In this document: piece by piece, positions 24,279 to 29,015 of the stretch | Layout: every line of letters starts with the position of its first letter | How positions within the stretch are numbered: position 1 is the stretch's first letter | Origin: CAZEAC01 sp964510065 | Lineage (GTDB): Bacteria > Bdellovibrionota_C > UBA2361 > CAIXSY01 | DNA length: 29,015 nucleotides | Direction of reading: 5' to 3' | Assembly (NCBI GenBank): GCA_964510065.1 | Contig: CAZEAC010000053.1 | Span: 1-29,015 of the forward strand | Position numbers and translations under genes: made by a program | Notes under the pieces: model-generated | Told to the model about the DNA's origin: nothing | Database searches by the model: none | The model's input: only the letters and a program-made list of their open reading frames with translations

Positions 24279-27136
24279 AAATCACTGCGAAATTAAATAA
24301 AGTTATTACCACAGTAGCAGCAACGCTACTTCTGCCGATATTTGCGTCAGCAGCAACATTAAGCGCGGTCCCTTCGACAACTACGATTAGAGTCGGGGAC
24401 ACTTTCACTGTTGATATTAGACTCAATACTTCCAACGCATTGGTTGGAACCGTCGGTATCCGTTATCTTCGTTACAATAAGGATCTCCTCGAAGTTCAGG
24501 ACGCCAACACAAGTGTGGCCGGAATTCAGATTCAGGGATTTCCTCTCCTTGACGCCGGTGCTACCGAGCTTCGAAATACGGTCGACGCTACAACGGGCAC
24601 GATCTGGTTTGCACAAAGCCTTCCGCTCGCCGATCCACCGCTCCCAGGGTTTGCCAATAATTCAGCGCAAAACCTTGCCCGAGTGACTTTTAGGGCACTC
24701 GCCGCCACCGCAACCGGAGCGACCACTCCACTTGCCTTTGATTTTACCGCTGGCAGCGCTACTGACTGTAACGTGATTAGCAACGGTGTCGATGTTCTTG
24801 TTCAGCCAAGCGCACTCAATCTTTCGATTGCCTCCAATACGCAGGGTGTCGCGCCGACGATTTCACAGCAGCCGCAAAATGTAACAGTGACTGCGGGCTT
24901 AAATGCAAGCATGTCGGTTGTGGCGAATGGAACTGCGCCTCTTACCTATCAGTGGAAGCGCGGCACAACCAATGTCGGCACAAATTCTCCAACGCTTAGC
25001 TTTACTCCGGCCACATCAGCTAATGCCGGAAGCTATACTGTAACAATTACCAATGCGTTCGGCGGCCCGATCGTCTCGAGTACCGCGACTCTCACAGTAA
25101 ACCCTGATATCGCTCAGCCCACGGTGAGCTTTAGTGCCCCCGCGGCCAATGCAACAGTGACAGGCAATGCCGTCAATGTCGCCGCAAGCGCTTCAGATAA
25201 TGTAGGCGTGGTCGGTGTACAGTTCCGAGTCGGCACAACAAATATCGGCGCAGAAGACATGGTCGCGCCATATCAGGTGTCCTGGAATACCACTTCGCTC
25301 GCAAACGGTAGCTATACGCTAAGCGCGATTGCCCGTGATGCAGCGGGGCTTAGCTCAACCGTCACGCGCACGGTTACCGTAAACAACGGCGACACCACAG
25401 CTCCTACGGTGTCGATTTCCGCCCCTGCAGCCAATGCAACAGTGATGGGCACTGCGGTTACCCTGAGCGCCACGGCTTCGGATAATGTCTCGGTATCGGG
25501 TGTTCAGTTCAGAGTCGATGGGGCCAATGTTGGCGCGGAAGATACGACGTCGCCCTACAGCATCAGCTGGAACAGCACTACAATAGCGAATGGCACACAC
25601 TCGATAACTGCAGTTGCTCGTGATGCTGCCGGTAATTCGACGACTTCAGCGGCACGAACTATCACAGTGAATAATCCCGACACTGTCGCTCCAACCGTTT
25701 CGATTAGCGCTCCGGCTGCAAACAGCAGTGTGAGCGGCATCGCCGTTAATCTTTCTGCGAATGCGACTGATGCTGTCGGCGTGGTTGGCGTGCAGTTTAA
25801 GGTCGATGGTGCAAATGTCGGCGCGGAAGATACTGCGGCCCCCTATGCTGTTGTGTGGAACAGCTCGCTCGTCGCAAACGGTGCTCACTCAATAACCGCT
25901 GTTGCTCGTGATGCAGCCGGTAATTCAGCGACTTCAATCGCGGTAAACGTGACGGTTTCAAACCTTCCGCCCAACGCGACGCCGGTTCCGACTTCGACGC
26001 CGAATGCCGATGAAGACAAAGACGGCATTCCAGATGCGACCGACAACTGCCCGAAGGTTGCCAACGCCGACCAGGCCGATCGCAACAAAAACGGCATCGG
26101 CGATGTTTGCGAAGCGAAAGGCGCGAAGCGTTGTTCGAAAGCCGGCAACTATTCGGTTATCCCGGTAGTACGAGATGGCCTCCTTTCGGTAATTGATCCA
26201 ACAGCGGCGGTTACAAGCACCACTGCGGAATCCCCGATTCTTGGCATCAACCAAGCGACAGAAGACCAGGACGCGGAAGTAGTGCTTGGAAAATTCGGTG
26301 CGGATCTGGATATTCGAAGCGACACAGTGCTTGGTCAGCTCGATGTTGCGCTTGTATCAGCTCCCAATGGTAAAAAGCTCGACTGGGCGATTTTGAACCA
26401 AGCTGGAAAGACATCAAAGAGCTTCGTATTTGGACGAAAAGGCGCGATTAATCTCGCTTGCTTGGCTGATAATGATGACCTTGCCGATTCTCTCTCGCTG
26501 AGAAATAGCAAGCTTCTGATCCAGCGCGCTGTTGACGGGTCCAAGACAAGAGTCAACTTACGAAAGTACGGACTGGTTCGTGGCCTTAGCTGCTTCGACA
26601 TCGACGGCGATGGCATTGATGAGTTATTCATCCGTCATGACGAAACCGTTACTCGCGACGGCGCAAGTAAGGTTGTAAACCGCGGATCAGTAATGCATCT
26701 CAGCGACCACAAGTCCTTCCGCCGTATTAAGACTGGTGACCTCGGTGGCGGATTTACAGTCGCAGATATCAATACTGACGGCGTGCTCGATTTCTGCGGT
26801 TTCTTAAACGAAAAGGTGGCATCGCGCGGCGCGACAATTAATTGTGGTCGAAATGGCGCAGTTGCAAAGTTCAAAGTGCCGTTTACGATTGCCGCAATAA
26901 CTTCGGGTGCGTATTTCGACCTCGGCAACGGACAATACGGAGAAGGACTTGCGGCGCTGAGTGGCAAAGGTGATCTATACCTGATTGATAAGGCCGGTAA
27001 TTCACTCCTCTTGAACGAGGGTGAGCGCTCAGCGACTAAGATTGAAATTCCAGCGCCGAAGTCCGGAGAGATGTCCGAGACTGGCGGAGGAACAATGGAG
27101 AGACAAAGCCCCTTCAAGTTCCCGCACTGCCGATAA
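24275..27136 (+). CDS. Cohesin-containing multidomain surface protein (copy 1)
   Basis: A 953-residue exported protein. Signal peptide 1-26; cohesin-like domain about 28-185 (RVGDTFTVDIRLNTSN, GTVGIRYLRYNKDLLEV, LARVTFRALA). An Ig-like domain at about 194-276 follows (YQWKRGTTNVG...AGSYTVTITN). Three bacterial Ig-like repeats of about 95 residues start near 281, 377 and 472 (APTVSISAPAANATV). A TSP3-type calcium repeat at 577-615 contains DEDKDGIPDATDNCP. The C-terminal part has FG-GAP-like calcium motifs (DIDGDGIDELFI, DINTDGVLDFCGF). No enzyme domain or clear anchor is seen. The cohesin probably binds the dockerin of the gene 27 bases upstream. The start has GAGGAG six bases before ATG. Confidence 0.85.
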   Translation: MKITAKLNKVITTVAATLLLPIFASAATLSAVPSTTTIRVGDTFTVDIRLNTSNALVGTVGIRYLRYNKDLLEVQDANTSVAGIQIQGFPLLDAGATELRNTVDATTGTIWFAQSLPLADPPLPGFANNSAQNLARVTFRALAATATGATTPLAFDFTAGSATDCNVISNGVDVLVQPSALNLSIASNTQGVAPTISQQPQNVTVTAGLNASMSVVANGTAPLTYQWKRGTTNVGTNSPTLSFTPATSANAGSYTVTITNAFGGPIVSSTATLTVNPDIAQPTVSFSAPAANATVTGNAVNVAASASDNVGVVGVQFRVGTTNIGAEDMVAPYQVSWNTTSLANGSYTLSAIARDAAGLSSTVTRTVTVNNGDTTAPTVSISAPAANATVMGTAVTLSATASDNVSVSGVQFRVDGANVGAEDTTSPYSISWNSTTIANGTHSITAVARDAAGNSTTSAARTITVNNPDTVAPTVSISAPAANSSVSGIAVNLSANATDAVGVVGVQFKVDGANVGAEDTAAPYAVVWNSSLVANGAHSITAVARDAAGNSATSIAVNVTVSNLPPNATPVPTSTPNADEDKDGIPDATDNCPKVANADQADRNKNGIGDVCEAKGAKRCSKAGNYSVIPVVRDGLLSVIDPTAAVTSTTAESPILGINQATEDQDAEVVLGKFGADLDIRSDTVLGQLDVALVSAPNGKKLDWAILNQAGKTSKSFVFGRKGAINLACLADNDDLADSLSLRNSKLLIQRAVDGSKTRVNLRKYGLVRGLSCFDIDGDGIDELFIRHDETVTRDGASKVVNRGSVMHLSDHKSFRRIKTGDLGGGFTVADINTDGVLDFCGFLNEKVASRGATINCGRNGAVAKFKVPFTIAAITSGAYFDLGNGQYGEGLAALSGKGDLYLIDKAGNSLLLNEGERSATKIEIPAPKSGEMSETGGGTMERQSPFKFPHCR

Positions 27137-27143
27137 TACTCGT

Positions 27144-27174
27144 GAGCGGGGCGGGAATTTCCCCTGCCTCGCTC
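27144..27174 (+). terminator. Strong hairpin after the cohesin gene
   Basis: GAGCGGGGCGGG (27144-27155) pairs with CCCCTGCCTCGCTC (27161-27174) with G-U wobbles, over an AATTT loop, starting eight bases after the stop. There is no T-tract, so it may be a terminator or an mRNA-stabilising structure. Confidence 0.5.
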
Positions 27175-27407
27175 GTGCCGGTACGATGCGGCGTCAGCTA
27201 CCCTGATCCAATGAATTAGGGAGCAAGTTAAAGAAAACTAGCTATTCACAAATCGTATTATTGAGAGGAGCGTAATACAGGAGAGTAGCTAGGAAACTGT
27301 TTACCCACAAACATTGCACAGTACTAAGAACTTCTCTTCAGCAAAAATCTCAGATTATAGCCCCACTCCGATTGGTAACCACCTACATAGTAGGGCAATT
27401 CAATTAC

Positions 27408-27423
27408 CGGCATACTTCTTGCT
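27408..27423 (+). promoter_or_regulatory. Sigma-54 (-24/-12) promoter of the second dockerin-cohesin operon
   Basis: CGGCAT-ACTTC-TTGCT has GG (27409-27410) and GC (27421-27422) at the exact 10-base spacing. The start would be near 27434, giving a leader of about 66 bases, almost the same as in the first operon. ATTGGTAAC lies 28 bases further upstream. Confidence 0.62.
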
Positions 27424-27440
27424 CTTCCCCACCTCGTGAT

Positions 27441-27472
27441 GGTGACACGCCTAAATAAATAGCCGTGTCGCC
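27441..27472 (+). other. Stem-loop in the leader of the second dockerin gene
   Basis: GGTGACACG (27441-27449) pairs with CGTGTCGCC (27464-27472) as a 9-bp stem with one wobble. It sits just after the predicted transcription start. No known riboswitch consensus is matched. Confidence 0.5.
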
Positions 27473-27499
27473 GGTTTAACTTCGCGAGGTAAAGGTGTC

Positions 27500-28270
27500 A
27501 TGCGAGGTCTTGTTGTTTCCTGGAAATCAGTTTCCTTTGGTGTCGTCGGTTGCATTTTGGCGTTTTTCGGCCCAGTTTTTGGGTCTCACGCACAGAGCAC
27601 GGGAGCATTAGGCTTCACGTGGGCCTCGGGCGGCGGTGGTACTCCAACAACGCATTATTTCTTCTCTCGAACACCCGCGGGGTCTTTCCCAGCAAGCGGT
27701 ACGGATACGACCTCAGGATCGCTAAGCTACACCCTGCCCGCCGGATCTCTTGCTCCAGGGAATTATTTTTTCGCTGTCGCAGCTTCAAATTCTGCTGGCA
27801 CCAGCGCGAAATCGACCGAAGTTGGCGGCACCGCAAGCTACCCGCTCTCAGTCTCGCTGCAAAGCGGTGCGGTAAACGGCAAGAGCTTTACCATTAGCGT
27901 CTACGCAGTGGGGGGAACCTCCGCTGTCGCCACAAAAAACACCACTGCAGCTGCCGGCACTATCCAACTTCCCGCTGCACTCACCGCCGGTGGCGCGCTT
28001 CCCACTAACTTCGCCGTTAAGATTGACGCGCCTAAGTTCCTCTCGTTCCGTGACTCTAATCGCACCGCCGCCTCTACCGCGTCCATGCTTCCGCTCCTTG
28101 GCGGGGATTATGACAACGACGACACCGTCACCGACGTGGACTACGACAATATACGTGCTGCCTATTTCACCACTAACGCAAATCTCGACCTCGATGGTGA
28201 CAACGTAGTCACTGACATCGAGTACGACATCGTGCGCGCTAACTACTTTAAAAGCGGACAGGTCCGTTAA
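27500..28270 (+). CDS. Secreted fibronectin-III-like protein with C-terminal dockerin (copy 2)
   Basis: A 256-residue paralogue of the product at 23477-24247, of exactly equal length. It has a signal peptide (to about residue 32, SHAQ), an FnIII-like domain (about 34-110) and a linker and dockerin whose residues 100-256 are identical to the first copy. The N-terminal 99 residues are similar but clearly diverged, including the signal peptide, while the rest has not a single base change. That contrast suggests gene conversion rather than a recent whole-gene duplication. An identical dockerin implies that either protein could bind either cohesin. The downstream cohesin gene begins 27 bases after the stop. 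Confidence 0.85.
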   Translation: MRGLVVSWKSVSFGVVGCILAFFGPVFGSHAQSTGALGFTWASGGGGTPTTHYFFSRTPAGSFPASGTDTTSGSLSYTLPAGSLAPGNYFFAVAASNSAGTSAKSTEVGGTASYPLSVSLQSGAVNGKSFTISVYAVGGTSAVATKNTTAAAGTIQLPAALTAGGALPTNFAVKIDAPKFLSFRDSNRTAASTASMLPLLGGDYDNDDTVTDVDYDNIRAAYFTTNANLDLDGDNVVTDIEYDIVRANYFKSGQVR

Positions 28271-28301
28271 ACAAATTTAGGGAATGAGGAGTGTGTCATG
28301 A
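27795..28301 (+). repeat. 507-bp exact direct repeat, copy 2
   Basis: Second copy of the block at 23772-24278. It ends four bases into the cohesin gene, after which the two cohesin genes diverge at the DNA level although their proteins remain similar. Confidence 0.92.
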
Positions 28302-29015
28302 GTTTGAAATCAATTTATACTAAGCTTGTAGCAAGCGTGACGGCGATATTATTACTGCCGCTTATCGCTTCGGCTCAAGCCACATTAACGCTGACTCCTT
28401 CGACCACCAGCATTAGAGTCGGAGATACCTTTACCGTCGATATTAACCTTAACACTTCGAACCAACTTGTGGGCACGGTTGGTATTCGCTACCTCCGATT
28501 CGACCCCAGTATCCTCCAGGTCGTTGATTCAGATACTGTCGCGAGCAATATCCAGATTCAAGGCTTCCATTTGCTGGACGTTCAATCTACGTACCTTCGA
28601 AATCAAGCCGACAATACTGCTGGTACTATCTGGTTCGCCGAAAGTCTGCCGCTGAATGATCCTCCGCTCCCAGGATTTGCAAATAGTGCTGCGCAGAGAT
28701 TGGCGCGAGTAACTTTCCAGGCGATCGCTGCCACAACTTCCGCCACTTCGGTAAGCTTTGACTATACGTCAGGAAGTGCCACAGACTGTAACGTCATCAG
28801 CAACGGGGCCGATATTCTTTTGCAGCCAAATCCGCTTGCACTATCGATTACTAACTCAGTCCCTGCTCCTATTATCTCCACTCAGCCGGCGAACCGTACC
28901 GTGGATCTTGGACAGACCGCTCAGTTTAGTGTTGTCGCCTCGGGTTCGGGCACTCTCTCGTATCAGTGGAGAAAAAATGGCACCAATATCGCTGGCGCTA
29001 CTGCGGCGAGCTATA
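28298..29015 (+). CDS. Cohesin-containing surface protein (copy 2, 3' end beyond the window)
   Basis: The frame is open from ATG 28298 to the window edge (239 codons). A signal peptide (MSLKSIYTKLVASVTAILLL, ending ASAQA) is followed by a cohesin-like domain with RVGDTFTVDINLNTSN, GTVGIRYLRFDPSILQV and LARVTFQAIA, and by the start of an Ig-like domain (SYQWRKNGTNIAGAT). It is a clear paralogue of the protein at 24275 in the same domain order. The DNA differs from copy 1 soon after the start codon, so divergence is ancient compared with the shared upstream block. GAGGAG precedes the ATG by six bases. Confidence 0.85.
   Translation, partial: MSLKSIYTKLVASVTAILLLPLIASAQATLTLTPSTTSIRVGDTFTVDINLNTSNQLVGTVGIRYLRFDPSILQVVDSDTVASNIQIQGFHLLDVQSTYLRNQADNTAGTIWFAESLPLNDPPLPGFANSAAQRLARVTFQAIAATTSATSVSFDYTSGSATDCNVISNGADILLQPNPLALSITNSVPAPIISTQPANRTVDLGQTAQFSVVASGSGTLSYQWRKNGTNIAGATAASY

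Larger units (their letters stand above)
27137..27499. other. Intergenic region between the two dockerin-cohesin operons
   Basis: These 363 bases hold no convincing gene. They contain a hairpin just after the cohesin stop (27144-27174), the ATTGGTAAC box (27371-27379), a sigma-54 promoter (27408-27423) and a leader stem-loop (27441-27472). Most of 27190-27370 shows no recognisable structure. Confidence 0.6.

Noticed and set aside
27441..27499. Cyclic-di-GMP riboswitch in the second dockerin leader
   Set aside because: A GEMM-type motif was considered, but the conserved core bases and tetraloop/receptor are not found.
1..29015. CRISPR array, tRNA or rRNA genes
   Set aside because: No regularly spaced repeats, cloverleaf or rRNA-like sequence was seen in the window.

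Overview
The window looks like chromosomal DNA of a Gram-negative bacterium of moderate GC content. About 23 kb is an aryl-polyene (APE)-type type II polyketide cluster. The last 6 kb carries two tandem operons that each pair a dockerin protein with a cohesin protein. LolA-like, MMPL and LpxL-type acyltransferase genes imply an outer membrane. The TPT-rich linker with a Cys-rich CGVCNGDG segment, the thrombospondin type 3 repeat and the non-catalytic cohesin/dockerin proteins recall free-living delta-proteobacteria-like lineages. No rRNA or marker gene is present, so I do not assign a taxon.

Layout. 1-568: possible end of a plus-strand gene, then AT-rich non-coding DNA with hairpins. 569-4165 (minus): ketosynthase apeO, dehydratase apeP, ketoreductase apeQ and ketosynthase apeR, tightly coupled. 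4388-5958 (plus): an extra acyl carrier protein and a free-standing condensation-type acyltransferase. 6052-7908 (minus): a secreted protein with a TPT linker. 8019-12806 (plus): an FAD oxidoreductase, a small frameshifted ORF, acyl/aryl-ACP ligase apeH, a flavin monooxygenase/halogenase-like protein and a COG4648 membrane protein. 12871-14067 (minus): a TPR-like protein and a small Cys-containing protein. 14395-18898 (plus): an HD-domain protein, a LolA-like carrier and an MMPL exporter. 18986-23189 (minus): chain-length factor apeC, acyltransferase apeD, ACPs apeE and apeF, dehydratase apeI, and a fused glycosyltransferase/acyltransferase. 23477-29015 (plus): dockerin-cohesin, dockerin-cohesin, the last gene cut by the window end.

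How the genes work together (inference from the APE family). ApeH would load an aromatic acid onto an ACP. ApeO:ApeC and ApeR would elongate it with malonyl units. ApeQ reduces and ApeI:ApeP dehydrate, giving a conjugated polyene. ApeD and the GT2-LpxL fusion would build the lipid-like anchor, and LolA-like plus MMPL proteins would move the product to the outer membrane. The accessory ACP, condensation enzyme and two flavoproteins are the non-standard part and may modify or transfer the polyene. No ammonia-lyase or 4HBT thioesterase is seen here.

Two related MITE-like elements with 17-18 bp terminal inverted repeats lie in the cluster, one inserted at the stop codon of a gene. The two dockerin genes share an exactly repeated 507-bp block, and both operons are preceded by a good sigma-54 (-24/-12) promoter match.
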